Below, in pieces: positions 54,896-63,880 of a stretch of DNA of 64,000 nt. The notes beneath the pieces were generated by a model. That model had not been told where the DNA came from. It worked only from the letters and a program-made list of their open reading frames with translations, and did no database searches. The position numbers were made by a program, and so were the translations under genes. The stretch lies in NCBI GenBank assembly GCA_012959525.1, contig DUDB01000037.1, forward strand, positions 50,115 to 114,114, written 5' to 3'. Every line of letters begins with the position of its first letter. The stretch's first letter is position 1. The DNA comes from Planctomycetota bacterium. Lineage in GTDB: Bacteria > Planctomycetota > UBA1135 > GCA-002686595.

Positions 54896-54958
54896 TTCCC
54901 CCAATCTGACCCCAATCTGCGAGTCCCTACGAATCTTCCACGGAAGATGAATCGATCC

Positions 54959-55804
54959 ATGTCTGAAATCACAGCAAGTATGGTGCGCGAACTGCGCGAG
55001 AAGGCCGGCGCCGGCATGATGGAATGCAAGAAGGCTCTGACCGCCGCCGATGGAAACATCGAGGCCGCCTTCGATGAGCTGCGCAAGTCCGGACTGAAGA
55101 CGGCCGCCAAGAAGGCCGGTCGTTCGACGAGCGATGGCCGCTTGATGGCAAGCATCTCAGAAGATGGCCACACCGGCGCGATGGTCTCCATTGCCTGCGA
55201 GACGGACTTCGTCGCCAAGACTCCCAACTTCGAGGCGTTCTTGAACGATCTCTGCGCCCACGTTCTGGCGAACACGCCTGCGGACGGGGAGGCTTGCCTG
55301 GCCCAGGACTGGGCCCAGGGCGGAACCGTTGCCGATGCGCTGGCTGCCCTGATCGGCAAGCTAGGCGAGAACATCCTCATAGACGGCGTGCAGGCCTACT
55401 CTTCTCCTTCTGGCCAGGTGGCGGCGTACGTTCACCACGACCAGAAGAAGGGTGCCCTTGTCAACGTGGAGACCGGCAGCGACAAGGCGACGGCAGCCGA
55501 CTGTCTGCGCGATTTGTGCATGCACATCGTGGTGTTCAACCCCGATGCCATCGACCGGGATGCCGTGGATGATGAGACCGTCGAGCGTGAGAAGGCCATC
55601 ATCCGCGAGAACCTGGTGGGCAAGCCCGAGGAGATCCAGGAGAAGATCATGTCCGGCCAGCTGGAGAAATTCTTCGCCCAGCGCGTGATCACCGAGCAAC
55701 CTTGGATCAAGGACGACAAGTCCACGGTGGGTAAGGCGCTGACCGCAGGCTTGGGTGACGGCACTCGCCTGACAGCCTTCCGCCGATTCCAGCTGGGCAA
55801 CTGA
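54959..55804 (+). CDS. tsf: Elongation factor Ts
   Basis: 281 residues. The N-terminal UBA-like domain (MVRELREKAGAGMMECKKALTAADGNIEAAFDELRKSG) is followed by the TDFV motif in CETDFVAKTPNF, which inserts into EF-Tu. The two core subdomains and a C-terminal coiled-coil/dimer part (VTEQPW-like ITEQPWIKDDK, TVGKAL) are complete. It releases GDP from EF-Tu. Start at 54959 is preceded by GGAAG; ATG 54947 is also possible. The next gene is a degenerate copy of it. Confidence 0.93.
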   Translation: MSEITASMVRELREKAGAGMMECKKALTAADGNIEAAFDELRKSGLKTAAKKAGRSTSDGRLMASISEDGHTGAMVSIACETDFVAKTPNFEAFLNDLCAHVLANTPADGEACLAQDWAQGGTVADALAALIGKLGENILIDGVQAYSSPSGQVAAYVHHDQKKGALVNVETGSDKATAADCLRDLCMHIVVFNPDAIDRDAVDDETVEREKAIIRENLVGKPEEIQEKIMSGQLEKFFAQRVITEQPWIKDDKSTVGKALTAGLGDGTRLTAFRRFQLGN

Positions 55805-55832
55805 TCCCCCGGGGCGGATTCAGTCTGTGCAA

Positions 55833-55849
55833 ATGGGGGCATTCCCCAT
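55833..55849 (+). promoter_or_regulatory. Short hairpin between tsf and the tsf-like gene
   Basis: ATGGGG pairs with CCCCAT across GCATT. No U-run follows. It might attenuate or process the mRNA between the two genes. Confidence 0.3.
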
Positions 55850-55896
55850 AGGCTTGAGGGTGCTGGAGCATTCTCTGAGCGTTCCAGGCCTTCCCC

Positions 55897-56553
55897 ATGC
55901 CATCCACAGGTGATTTCGGCGCCAGAGCCGGCGGCCCCCTCACGCCTTTCGGGCGCGTGGGCACGTTCGTTGCCGAGGATGGTCGCAGTGGATCGCTGGT
56001 CTCATTGGGCTGTGCCCGTGAGGAGACCCTGCGCATGGGGGCCTTCGTGGACTACCTGCGTGCGCTCAGCCAGCACGTGCTGGAGCAGCGCCCCTCCAGC
56101 CTGGATGAGCTGAGCGAACAGGACTGGTCGGCGGCTGGGGGCACGGTAACCCAGGCCCAACAGGCCCGTGCCGAGGAGCTCAAGGACAACCTCAGCGTGC
56201 TGCGCATGGCGCGCTTCGATAGCCGCGAGGGCTGGGTCTTCGGCTACGAGCACCCATCGGGGCAGGGAGGCGTGCTGCTTGCGCTGCGTACCCTGGCTCC
56301 GAAGCCTCTGGCATCCCGGGTGGCCTTGCAATTGACCGGCATGCTCTTGAATGACCCCGTGGGCGACTGCGGCGTGGGCGAGCAGGGGGCCCTGATGGAG
56401 TGGTTCGATCCACTGATCCTGTCCAGTCGCACGCTGGAGCCCACGGCGGCCTCCGAGGAAGAGGTGCCGCGCACGGTGCAGGACATGCTCGAAGAGCGCT
56501 TGGGCGAGGGAACGCGTATCGAATCCTATGCGTGCTTCCGGGGCGGGGCCTGA
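55897..56553 (+). CDS. Degenerate EF-Ts paralogue lacking UBA domain and TDFV motif
   Basis: 218 residues. Aligns with EF-Ts (54959-55804) from EF-Ts residue about 60 to its end: GR....EDG..G..VS..C, F...L....HVL, QDW..GGTV, G....Y.H....G.L, L...N.P and finally L..FF/WF, TV...L...LG.GTRI..F. The UBA-like N-terminus is absent and TDFV is replaced by REETLR. It also lacks a long stretch of the C-terminal coiled coil. It sits between tsf and pyrH in the same direction. It cannot work as a normal exchange factor; its role is unknown. The alignment is by eye. Confidence 0.72.
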   Translation: MPSTGDFGARAGGPLTPFGRVGTFVAEDGRSGSLVSLGCAREETLRMGAFVDYLRALSQHVLEQRPSSLDELSEQDWSAAGGTVTQAQQARAEELKDNLSVLRMARFDSREGWVFGYEHPSGQGGVLLALRTLAPKPLASRVALQLTGMLLNDPVGDCGVGEQGALMEWFDPLILSSRTLEPTAASEEEVPRTVQDMLEERLGEGTRIESYACFRGGA

Positions 56554-56592
56554 GTTCTTATCCTGTCGGCCCCCGCAACCGTCATCCCACTC

Positions 56593-57309
56593 ATGTCCTA
56601 CCAACGCATTCTTCTCAAGCTCTCCGGCGAAGCCCTGGGCGATCCTTCGGGCGGGCACGGTATCCACGCGGAGAGCGTGACCGGTATCGCCAGCCAGATT
56701 GCCAGAGTCGTCGGGCTCGGCGTTGAAGTGGCCCTGGTGTGCGGCGGTGGGAACATCCTGCGCGGCGCCGAGTTCAGCGAGATGGGCGGTCAGCGCGCCA
56801 ACGCTGACTACATGGGCATGCTCGGTACGCTGATCAACGCCATGGCCCTGTCGGATGCCATCGAACAGCAGGGCGTCGAGACACGTGTCATGAGCGCCTT
56901 GGAGGTGCGTCAGGTGGCCGAGCCCTTCGTGCGTCGCCGTGCACTCGCGCACCTGGGCCGGGGCCGGGTCGTGCTGCTGGCCGCGGGCACGGGCAATCCG
57001 TTCTTTACCACGGACACGGCGGCCGCCCTGCGCGCCACCGAGCTGGGTTGCGAGGTGCTCCTGAAGGCGACGAAGGTGGACGGCGTCTACAGCGCCGACC
57101 CCAAGATCGACCCGGACGCGGAGCGCTACACGAGCCTTGACTACATGGATGTCTTGAGCCGCAGCCTGCGGGTGATGGATGGCACTGCCATCACGCTGTG
57201 TATGGAGAACAACCTCCCGGTGGTCGTCTTCGACCTATTCGAGGAGGGCAACTTGGAGCGAGTCGTGCGTGGCGAAGAGCTGGGCACCCGGATCAGGAAC
57301 TCATCATGA
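56593..57309 (+). CDS. pyrH: UMP kinase
   Basis: 238 residues of the amino-acid kinase family. RILLKLSGEALGD at the N-terminus (ATP), VCGGGNILRG, MGMLGTLINAMALSDAIE and GTGNPFFTTDTAAALRA (UMP), and KATKVDGVYSADPK. It phosphorylates UMP to UDP. The stop overlaps the frr ATG by ATGA. Follows the tsf-like gene by 39 bases. Confidence 0.94.
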   Translation: MSYQRILLKLSGEALGDPSGGHGIHAESVTGIASQIARVVGLGVEVALVCGGGNILRGAEFSEMGGQRANADYMGMLGTLINAMALSDAIEQQGVETRVMSALEVRQVAEPFVRRRALAHLGRGRVVLLAAGTGNPFFTTDTAAALRATELGCEVLLKATKVDGVYSADPKIDPDAERYTSLDYMDVLSRSLRVMDGTAITLCMENNLPVVVFDLFEEGNLERVVRGEELGTRIRNSS

Positions 57310-57866
57310 CCTATGACACTGTTATGAGCACGGCCCGCGAACGCATGGGCAAGGCCCTCGATCACACTCAGGATCAGCTGCGCCACATCCGCACCTCGCG
57401 TGCCTCCGCAGGGCTAGTGGAGAACCTGCGCGTGGACTACTACGGCAGCCCAACCCCGCTGCTGCAGATGGCGCAGATCTCGATTCCCGAGCCGCGCCAG
57501 ATCATGATCAAGCCCTTCGATGCCTCGATGCTCGAGGAGATCACCAAGACGTTGCTCAAGTCCGATCTCGGCATCAGCCCCGAAAATGACGGCAAGGTCG
57601 TGCGCCTGACCATGCCGCCCCTGTCTGGCGATCAGCGCGAGAAGTACGCGGCCAAGGCCAAGGGGTTGGCCGAGGAAGGCCGTATCGCCATGCGTAACGT
57701 GCGTCGGGACGCCAACAAGGAAGCTGACACCCTGATGAAGGACGGTTCCATGGCTGAGGACGTGTGCCATGACCTGCACGACGAGATCCAAAAGCTCCTC
57801 AAGGAGTACGAGGGCAAGGTCAGCGAAATTCAGGACAAGAAGACCACCGAGATTCTCGAGGTCTGA
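57306..57866 (+). CDS. frr: Ribosome recycling factor
   Basis: 186 residues. Helical hairpin with ALDHTQDQLRHIRTSRASAGLVENLRVDYYGSPTPLLQMAQISIPEPRQIMIKPFDAS, the family's hallmark, then SPENDGKVVRLTMPPLSGDQREKYAAKAKGLAEEGRIAMRNVRRDANKE. With EF-G it splits ribosomes after termination. ATG at 57306 overlaps the pyrH stop. The order tsf-pyrH-frr is conserved across bacteria. Confidence 0.95.
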   Translation: MTYDTVMSTARERMGKALDHTQDQLRHIRTSRASAGLVENLRVDYYGSPTPLLQMAQISIPEPRQIMIKPFDASMLEEITKTLLKSDLGISPENDGKVVRLTMPPLSGDQREKYAAKAKGLAEEGRIAMRNVRRDANKEADTLMKDGSMAEDVCHDLHDEIQKLLKEYEGKVSEIQDKKTTEILEV

Positions 57867-57969
57867 GCGAGAGCCCTTGAGTTGCGTTTGGCGGTGGATC
57901 GTTCCGGCAGTTTGGTCTAGAATCCGCGCCGCTCGGCAATGACCTGCAGCCGAGAGTTGGAAAACAGGT

Positions 57970-58045
57970 GGGCGCGTAGCTCAGTTGGTAGAGCAACTGG
58001 CTTTTAACCAGTAGGTCCCAGGTTCGATCCCTGGCGCGCTCACCA
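57970..58045 (+). tRNA. tRNA-Lys (anticodon TTT)
   Basis: A 76-base cloverleaf. Acceptor GGGCGCG pairs CGCGCTC, one G-U pair included. The anticodon arm is ACTGG-CTTTTAA-CCAGT with TTT at positions 34-36. GGTTCGATCC forms the T loop. The CCA end is encoded. A TAGAAT hexamer at 57918-57923 may be its -10. Confidence 0.95.
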
Positions 58046-58093
58046 CCTTCCTTTCCAGCCCGGCGATTGAGCGTCAAGGACGCCCGCCCGCCC

Positions 58094-59422
58094 TCAGGCT
58101 ACCGGCTCGGGGACCGGTGCCCCGCAGGCCGCTTCCACGGCTTCCACGCTCTTGGGGATCGCGGCGGTGAGGACTTCGTGCCCATCGTTCGTGATGAGGA
58201 TGTCATCTTCAATGCGCACGCCGATGCCGCGCCAGCGCTCTTCCACGTCCTGGTTCGCGGGGTCCACGTAGAGTCCGGGCTCGACCGTGAAGATCATGCC
58301 CGGCTCCAGGATTCGTGAGGAGCCCTCGCTGGCGTAGTACCCACAGTCGTGTACGTCGAGTCCCATCCAGTGCCCGGTGCGGTGGGGATAGAAGTCCGTG
58401 TAGCTGCGTGATTCGATGACCTCTTCGGCGCTGCCTTGCAGCAGGCCCAGCCCGATCAGTCCTTCGACGAGGCAGAGCAGGGCGACCTCGTGGATGGAGA
58501 CGAAGCTGACTCCCGGCGCGCTGTGTTCGATGGCCTTCATCTGAGCTTCCAGGACGATTTCGTAGATGGCGCGCTGTTCGTCGTTGAAGCGGCCATTGAC
58601 GGGGAACGTGCGTGTGACGTCCGAGGAGTAGTAGTTCCACTCGGCGCCCGCGTCGATCAGCAGCAGATCCCCATCGCGCAGCTCGGCGTTGTTTTCTACG
58701 TAGTGCAGGATGCAGGCGTTGCCGCCGCCGGCCACGATGTTGTTGTAGGCGGCTCCCGTGCTGCCGCGGCGCTTGAAGGTGTACTCCACGAGGGCATCGA
58801 TCTCGCACTCATTCATGCCCGGCGCCGTGGCGGCCATGGCGGCCACGTGGGCCTCGGTGGTGATGGTGCAGGCCTTGCGGATCATGTCGATCTCCGCTTC
58901 CGCCTTGAACAGCCGCAGCTCATGCAGGGCGGGCGTGTGGTCCACCATGCTGGTCAGGGGCCGAATGCCCCCGCGCGCCTTGCGGCGGACAGCGGCCAGG
59001 ACTTCGCCCATCTTACGATCCCGATCCGCATCGAAGCCTGTGCTGAAGACCACCTCCTCGTAGCCGGTCAGGCACTCGGGCAGGTCCTCCCATAGGCTCT
59101 CGATGTTGCGCGCCTCGTCGACTCCCAGGGCCTTGGGTGCCGCGTCCAGCCCCAGGCGCCGGCCGTTCCAGATCTCCATGAGCTTGTCCAGCTCGCGCAG
59201 ATACAGGATCGAGCGTCCCGGCCCATCACCCTCCAGGTCGGGCAGCAGGACCAGGCAGGCCTCGGGCTCGGCGAAACCGGTCAGGTACCAGAAGTCGCTA
59301 CTGGGACGAAAGCGGAAGTCGCAGTCGTGGTTGCGCACCATGGAGCGGTTGGTGGGGATGACGGCGGCGGTGCCGGTGGTACTGAGGTGCTTGAGGAATT
59401 GGCGACGGTGTTCGGCGTACAT
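58094..59422 (-). CDS. pepP: Xaa-Pro aminopeptidase P
   Basis: 442 residues. The N-terminal AMP_N domain (MYAEHRRQFLKHL...FWYLTGFAEPEA) leads into a pita-bread metalloprotease. Metal ligands are visible: IDAGAEW and SSDVTRTF (Asp, Asp), HRTGHWMGLDVHD (His), FTVEPGLYV (Glu), RIEDDILIT (Glu). It removes N-terminal residues before proline. Start ATG 59422 rather than the longer frame to 59452. Confidence 0.92.
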   Translation of the reverse strand: MYAEHRRQFLKHLSTTGTAAVIPTNRSMVRNHDCDFRFRPSSDFWYLTGFAEPEACLVLLPDLEGDGPGRSILYLRELDKLMEIWNGRRLGLDAAPKALGVDEARNIESLWEDLPECLTGYEEVVFSTGFDADRDRKMGEVLAAVRRKARGGIRPLTSMVDHTPALHELRLFKAEAEIDMIRKACTITTEAHVAAMAATAPGMNECEIDALVEYTFKRRGSTGAAYNNIVAGGGNACILHYVENNAELRDGDLLLIDAGAEWNYYSSDVTRTFPVNGRFNDEQRAIYEIVLEAQMKAIEHSAPGVSFVSIHEVALLCLVEGLIGLGLLQGSAEEVIESRSYTDFYPHRTGHWMGLDVHDCGYYASEGSSRILEPGMIFTVEPGLYVDPANQDVEERWRGIGVRIEDDILITNDGHEVLTAAIPKSVEAVEAACGAPVPEPVA

Positions 59423-59504
59423 GGGATCTCTCGGTAAAGGGGGGGCTTCCAAGGATACGATCCCCCCACGCGGAACGGGAGGGGGGCTGGGCTAGCGGAC
59501 GTGC

Positions 59505-60758
59505 TCAGTCGTCCAGGCGCTCGATGCGGTAGGGGACGACGAGGGGCTGCGCCAGCAGGGTGGCGATCTCGTGGTTCAAGGCGACGATCTTGACCCAGGC
59601 GAGCTTCAGGTTCTGTGGATGGATCTTGGCATAGCGTTCCTTGCGGCTGGCGGGCGTGCCATCGCCCTTGATCTTCCAGACCTCATCGCGGATGTCGGTC
59701 CAGACCATGCGACGCCGACGGTCGACGAGGTCCTGAACTCGGGCCGCGCGCTCGACCAGGCTTGCGGGCAGGATGAACTTGCCAGCGTGCGGCTCTTCTA
59801 CGACCACGGGCTCGGCATCACCGAGCCAGACCTTCCAGCGGCCTTGGCCCAGAAAGCTCGTCTGCAGGTAGTAGGGATTCCAGCGGTCCGCCCAGTCGAG
59901 GTCGGCGGCGATTGTCGAGCACGATTCGGCGTCCCACGCGGGCGAGAGTGCGCGCAGCTTGAACTCTCCCTGGCCTGAGCTGGCGCTCTTGCCGGAGGCC
60001 TGCAGCTTCAGTGCCCGCTTTGGGGTCCGCTTCAGGGGGGGATCCAACAGGCCCGTCAGCATGGCGTGGGCCATGACCATGCCGCCCGCTTCCGCCGGGT
60101 GGATGGCGTCGGGGACCAGGGTGGCGTTCTCGTCCTGGGCACGCAGGCGCTCGGTGGCCTGCAGTAGGGGAGCGTTGAGATCCACGAAGTGGCCCTCATA
60201 CTCTTCTGCGAGCTGGCGGCAGACCTCGCCGTAGCGGATCAGGGTGTCGTTGTAGCCGGGTGGTGTGAAGCGCCCCTCGGCCACCTGGCTCTCGTCGAAG
60301 TAGGTGGGTGAGAGCAGTACCAGCTTGGCCTCGGTCTCTGCGCGCAGGCGCTTGACGATGGCCGTCATGTCGCGCCGGTACTTGGCCAGCAGTTCCTCGT
60401 CGAAGGCCCGATAGCCGGCGTCGTTCATGCCCAACAGGATCGTGACCACGTCCGGCATTTGGGCGATGACCTCCGCGTCGAGGCGCTCTAGGGCGTGGGC
60501 TGCCACGTCGCCGCTGACTCCCGCGTTGAAAAACGAGAGGTTCTTTTCGGGCATCAGGCACCACAGCGCGTTCTGGAAGGAGGCCACGTAGTGTCCGCCG
60601 TGGGTGATGCTGTCGCCCAGAAACACGATGCGATCCTTCGACTTGAGCTCTAGGGGGTCGCTGCGGACCTGAGCCGCCGCCGGGTGCATCGAACCCCACA
60701 GCAGGCCGAGGGTCAGGGTCGAGGTGAGGAAGAGCCGTCGTCGCATGGGCTTCATCAT
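59505..60758 (-). CDS. Secreted SGNH/GDSL hydrolase
   Basis: 417 residues. A signal peptide (LFLTSTLTLGLLWGSMHPAAAQ) is followed by GDSITHGG (block I Ser), NAGVSGD (block II Gly), LGMNDAG (block III Asn) and VPDAIHPAEAG (block V Asp/His). About 170 C-terminal residues are extra and beta-rich. It is an esterase on an unknown substrate, perhaps a glycan ester. The start at 60758 overlaps the upstream secreted protein's stop (ATGA). Confidence 0.88.
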   Translation of the reverse strand: MMKPMRRRLFLTSTLTLGLLWGSMHPAAAQVRSDPLELKSKDRIVFLGDSITHGGHYVASFQNALWCLMPEKNLSFFNAGVSGDVAAHALERLDAEVIAQMPDVVTILLGMNDAGYRAFDEELLAKYRRDMTAIVKRLRAETEAKLVLLSPTYFDESQVAEGRFTPPGYNDTLIRYGEVCRQLAEEYEGHFVDLNAPLLQATERLRAQDENATLVPDAIHPAEAGGMVMAHAMLTGLLDPPLKRTPKRALKLQASGKSASSGQGEFKLRALSPAWDAESCSTIAADLDWADRWNPYYLQTSFLGQGRWKVWLGDAEPVVVEEPHAGKFILPASLVERAARVQDLVDRRRRMVWTDIRDEVWKIKGDGTPASRKERYAKIHPQNLKLAWVKIVALNHEIATLLAQPLVVPYRIERLDD

Positions 60759-61897
60759 GACTGGAGTAGGAAGGCTTCGATGGCCGAAGCAAGCCAGGTC
60801 AGGCGCTTGCCTCGATCGGCCGCGCTGCCCAGGTGCAGGACGGTGCCTGTCCAGCCGGGCAGTGGGGTGCCGGGTTGGGTCAAGCCGACGTGGACCCCCA
60901 GGAGCTTCTCGAGCACCGGGGTGATCTGTCCCACGGCGTCGCGCTGGGGATCGTCGGCGGGCAGGGAAAGGAACAGTCCACCTTGGACCAGACTCTGGGG
61001 CAGTCTTTGCGCCTGACCTGTGGGGAGGGAAACGCTCCGTTGGATCATGCGTCCCCAGAGGGTGCTGGGTTCTCCGCCTGGCTGCAGGTCTACGAGGATG
61101 GGCAGGCGCGGCTCGTCCGTCTGCATCCAGTCCAGGTACTCGATGCGGATCTCGTAGCCCGGTGGTTCGGGGATCAGGATGGCGACTTTTGCCGGGCCAC
61201 CGCCCCGATGGGCCACGTCGACCTGAACGCCGGTGGCTTCGACGCTGATGGTCAGGTCAAGGGTGGCTTTCCCGACGCGGATACCGCGCACGGTCGCCTT
61301 GCGCCAGGCGCCTCCGGCCGGTGCGGCACCGCCATCCTCGATGGGAGGCGGAAGGAACGGTTGCAGCAGCACTCCATCGGGCAGCGGCGCGAGGTTCCCG
61401 CCGGCTTCCACGGGCGAGTCGAGTGGCGCACCCGGGAGCAGGTAGGGGGTGACGCTGGCCACCCAGCGTGGGTCCGCGCCGAGTTTGGCGTAGTGTCCCC
61501 AGGCATCGGCGTTGCGTCCCTGCGCCCGGGCCAGGAGGCACAGGGCAGCGCGTCGTGCGGGTGCGGTTTCCAGGGCTTCGTCGGCGACCCAGTCGGCCCA
61601 CATGTGCCAGGTGGGAACCGAGGTCCCGGCGGGCGACGAGCTGGCGCAGGCTTTGCGCAGGTTCGGGTGCAGCGGGTGGGGCACCGTTTCCGAGCCGACC
61701 CCGGCCCAGGCCTTGGCCGCGGGTCCATCGGAGAGCTCTAGGGCCACGCCATCGGCAGTGGCCGTAGCCTCTGTTCCGGCGCCGTGCCCCGCCAGGATCA
61801 GGCAGAGGGTTCCCCATCCGATGAGTCCCTGCAGGTGTCTGCGTGGGCTGTGCTTTGGGCTCTGTCTTGAGTCGCGGCGAGGGGGGCGGGCGTGCAT
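60755..61897 (-). CDS. Secreted protein, unknown
   Basis: 380 residues. An N-terminal signal (LIGWGTLCLILAGHGAGTEA) after a basic leader precedes a Trp-rich helical part (WHMWADWVADEAL, ALCLLARAQGRNADAWGHYAKLGADPRWVA) and a C-terminal beta part. No family was recognised. It is translated together with the SGNH hydrolase by four-base overlap, suggesting a shared extracellular role. Confidence 0.6.
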   Translation of the reverse strand: MHARPPRRDSRQSPKHSPRRHLQGLIGWGTLCLILAGHGAGTEATATADGVALELSDGPAAKAWAGVGSETVPHPLHPNLRKACASSSPAGTSVPTWHMWADWVADEALETAPARRAALCLLARAQGRNADAWGHYAKLGADPRWVASVTPYLLPGAPLDSPVEAGGNLAPLPDGVLLQPFLPPPIEDGGAAPAGGAWRKATVRGIRVGKATLDLTISVEATGVQVDVAHRGGGPAKVAILIPEPPGYEIRIEYLDWMQTDEPRLPILVDLQPGGEPSTLWGRMIQRSVSLPTGQAQRLPQSLVQGGLFLSLPADDPQRDAVGQITPVLEKLLGVHVGLTQPGTPLPGWTGTVLHLGSAADRGKRLTWLASAIEAFLLQS

Positions 61898-62084
61898 GGC
61901 ATCAGCCTACCGACTGACGCCCGGGATTGTCCCCCCGGATGTCCACTCAACTGCGCCCGGCGGCCTCTGTGGGTGGCACAATAAGCCACCTTGCTTGGCA
62001 CTTGTGTCCTCGACCCCCTGGGGTCCAAACTAGTCTCCGTCCAACAGTTCCCCGGCGCCCGCGCCCCCAGCCCCACCCATCCCC

Positions 62085-62333
62085 GTGATTGACCCCGACC
62101 TGCTCAAGATCCTGGCCTGCCCCGCCACCCACCAGTCCCTGACGGAAGCGGACGCGTCCGCCCTGGCCGCGCTCAACGAGCGCGTGCAGGCCGGAGGTTG
62201 TAAGAACGTGGGTGGGGAGGACGTGACCGATGCCCTGGATGGGGCGCTGGTGCGCGAGGACGGCACCATCGCTTACCCGGTGCGCGACACCATCCCGGTG
62301 CTCTTGGTGGACGAGGGCATACCGGTCACTTAG
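62085..62333 (+). CDS. Trm112/UPF0434-like small protein
   Basis: 82 residues from a GTG. VIDPDLLKILACPATHQSL and IAYPVRDTIPVLLVDEG match Trm112-like proteins (YcaR), though only one cysteine of the usual four remains near the start and one in the middle. These proteins activate methyltransferases in other organisms. It sits 22 bases before the EboE-like gene. Confidence 0.8.
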   Translation: MIDPDLLKILACPATHQSLTEADASALAALNERVQAGGCKNVGGEDVTDALDGALVREDGTIAYPVRDTIPVLLVDEGIPVT

Positions 62334-62355
62334 GCGCGCTGGCGAACCCCTTCCT

Positions 62356-63753
62356 GTGGCCTGGACCCACCCCGACCATCCCGGCCGCCGCGTGCGTCTG
62401 GGTTACTGCACCAACGTGCTGCCGGTGGAGACTCTGGCGGACCTGCGTCAGGCCCTGACCGAGGTGGCGGTGCCCCTGCGCGAGCGGTTGCATCCCGAGG
62501 GCATCCTGGGCATTGGTTTGCACCTGCCCGCTTCCCTTGCCGCGTATCTGGCCGGTCCCGAGGGCGCGTCGGATCTGGCCGACTTTGGCGAGTGGCTGTG
62601 CGCGTCGGGATTTGATCCGTTCACCTACAACGCCTTTCCCTTCGGCGGCTTCCACGAGGATGGCCTGAAGGAGAACGTCTACCGTCCCACCTGGGCGGAG
62701 CCCGAGCGCGAGCGGTACACCCTGGACGTGGCGCAGGTGGCGGGCGCTCTGATCGAGGCGTGTCGTGGGTCGCAGTGCGAAGGAGGGCCCGAAGGAGAGC
62801 CCGAAGGAGAGTCCGAAGGAGAGTCCGAAGGCCCTCCCGGCCATCTCTCCATCAGTACTCATCCGGGAACCTATGGTCCGTGGGTTACAGATCGCGGTGT
62901 TCTGAAGGCGTGCGCGGATGCCATGGCCCGTGTCGTGTCGCGCTTCAGTCAGCAGGAGGGAGTGCCGCCCGTTGTTCTCTCCCTGGAGGCCGAGCCCTTC
63001 GCGAGTGCCGGCAACACGCGCGCTCTTGCCGAGTTCTTGGTGCTCGCCAACCTGTCCGCCGTGCGGGAGTTGAAGGCCTTGGGCCATGACGCTTCGGAGG
63101 CCGCCGCCCTGGCTGGCCGTCATCTCGGTGTGTGTTTGGATGCCTGTCACTCGGCCGTCGAGTTTGAGAACCCGGCGGAGGCCTGGTCCTTGAGCAGTGG
63201 GGGAGGTCCGTCTGAAGAAGGCACCGACGGCGGTGTCCTCCGCGCCCCGCCCCGGCTCGGCTTCACCCTGGGCAAGATTCAGTTCTCCAGTGCTCTGGCC
63301 CTGAGTGCGCCCGCATCCGACCCCGAGGGTCGTGCGCTTCTGTTGGGGATGGACGAGCCCCGCTATCTGCATCAGGTCCGTGCCCAGTCGCCTGCGGGTC
63401 CCCTGGCCGAGTCGGACCTTGGGGGTCTGGCAGACACCCTGGCCGCGGAAGACTCTGTCGCGGCGGCTTGGCTCGAGGCTCCCGAGTGGCGTTGCCACTT
63501 CCATGTGCCGGTGGATCTGGAGAGCTACGGTTCCCTGTCCACGACCCGTGCCCACGCCGACGCCCTCCTGGCCGAGGCCCTGACGGACCCGGCCGCCTGG
63601 CCCTCGGGCGAGCTGCACGTGGAGGTGGAGACCTATACCTGGTCCGTCCTGCCCGCCTCCGGCCGCCCGGCTGGGAGTCTGGTGGACTGCCTGGAGCGCG
63701 AGCTACGCCACGTGGAGGCCCTCTTGCGGGGGGCTGGCTGGTCCTCCGCCTGA
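62356..63753 (+). CDS. EboE-like sugar-isomerase-fold protein
   Basis: 465 residues from a GTG at 62356. LGYCTNVLPVETLADLRQAL is the start seen in EboE-type metabolite traffic proteins (xylose-isomerase-like barrel). Metal-binding candidates are SISTHPGTY, LSLEAEPFASAG and VCLDACHSAVEFE. Residues about 140-158 are an acidic insert with a 12-base repeat in DNA. No other ebo genes (UbiA-like EboC, dehydroquinate-synthase-like EboD) are in the window. Frame upstream overlaps the Trm112-like gene. Confidence 0.7.
   Translation: MAWTHPDHPGRRVRLGYCTNVLPVETLADLRQALTEVAVPLRERLHPEGILGIGLHLPASLAAYLAGPEGASDLADFGEWLCASGFDPFTYNAFPFGGFHEDGLKENVYRPTWAEPERERYTLDVAQVAGALIEACRGSQCEGGPEGEPEGESEGESEGPPGHLSISTHPGTYGPWVTDRGVLKACADAMARVVSRFSQQEGVPPVVLSLEAEPFASAGNTRALAEFLVLANLSAVRELKALGHDASEAAALAGRHLGVCLDACHSAVEFENPAEAWSLSSGGGPSEEGTDGGVLRAPPRLGFTLGKIQFSSALALSAPASDPEGRALLLGMDEPRYLHQVRAQSPAGPLAESDLGGLADTLAAEDSVAAAWLEAPEWRCHFHVPVDLESYGSLSTTRAHADALLAEALTDPAAWPSGELHVEVETYTWSVLPASGRPAGSLVDCLERELRHVEALLRGAGWSSA
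62779..62826 (+). repeat. Four tandem 12-base repeats in the EboE-like gene
   Basis: GAAGGAGGGCCC, GAAGGAGAGCCC, GAAGGAGAGTCC, GAAGGAGAGTCC in frame encode an EGxP/EGES acidic stretch. Opposite-strand reading gives a phenylalanine-rich shadow. Confidence 0.75.
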
Positions 63754-63802
63754 GTGATGCTCGGCTCCTCCATGGGGCCGGCAAAATCCGCCTCCCGATT
63801 CG

Positions 63803-63831
63803 TTGACACTCTCCCTGGGTGTCCGTATCTT
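63803..63831 (+). promoter_or_regulatory. Sigma-70-like promoter for tRNA-Glu
   Basis: TTGACA at 63803-63808, 17-base spacer, TATCTT at 63826-63831. It ends about 50 bases before the tRNA. Confidence 0.6.
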
Positions 63832-63880
63832 CCCGCGACCGAGCGCAAGTGCTTCCGGCACGGGCGTATCGGCCTCCGGT

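Noticed and set aside
54173..54904. Glycine/serine/phenylalanine-rich antisense frame over rpsB
   Set aside because: Produced by the EAAP repeats read backwards.
62326..63618. 430-residue antisense frame with a phenylalanine-rich repeat
   Set aside because: The repeat is the complement of the EGES repeat in the EboE-like gene; no independent coding evidence.
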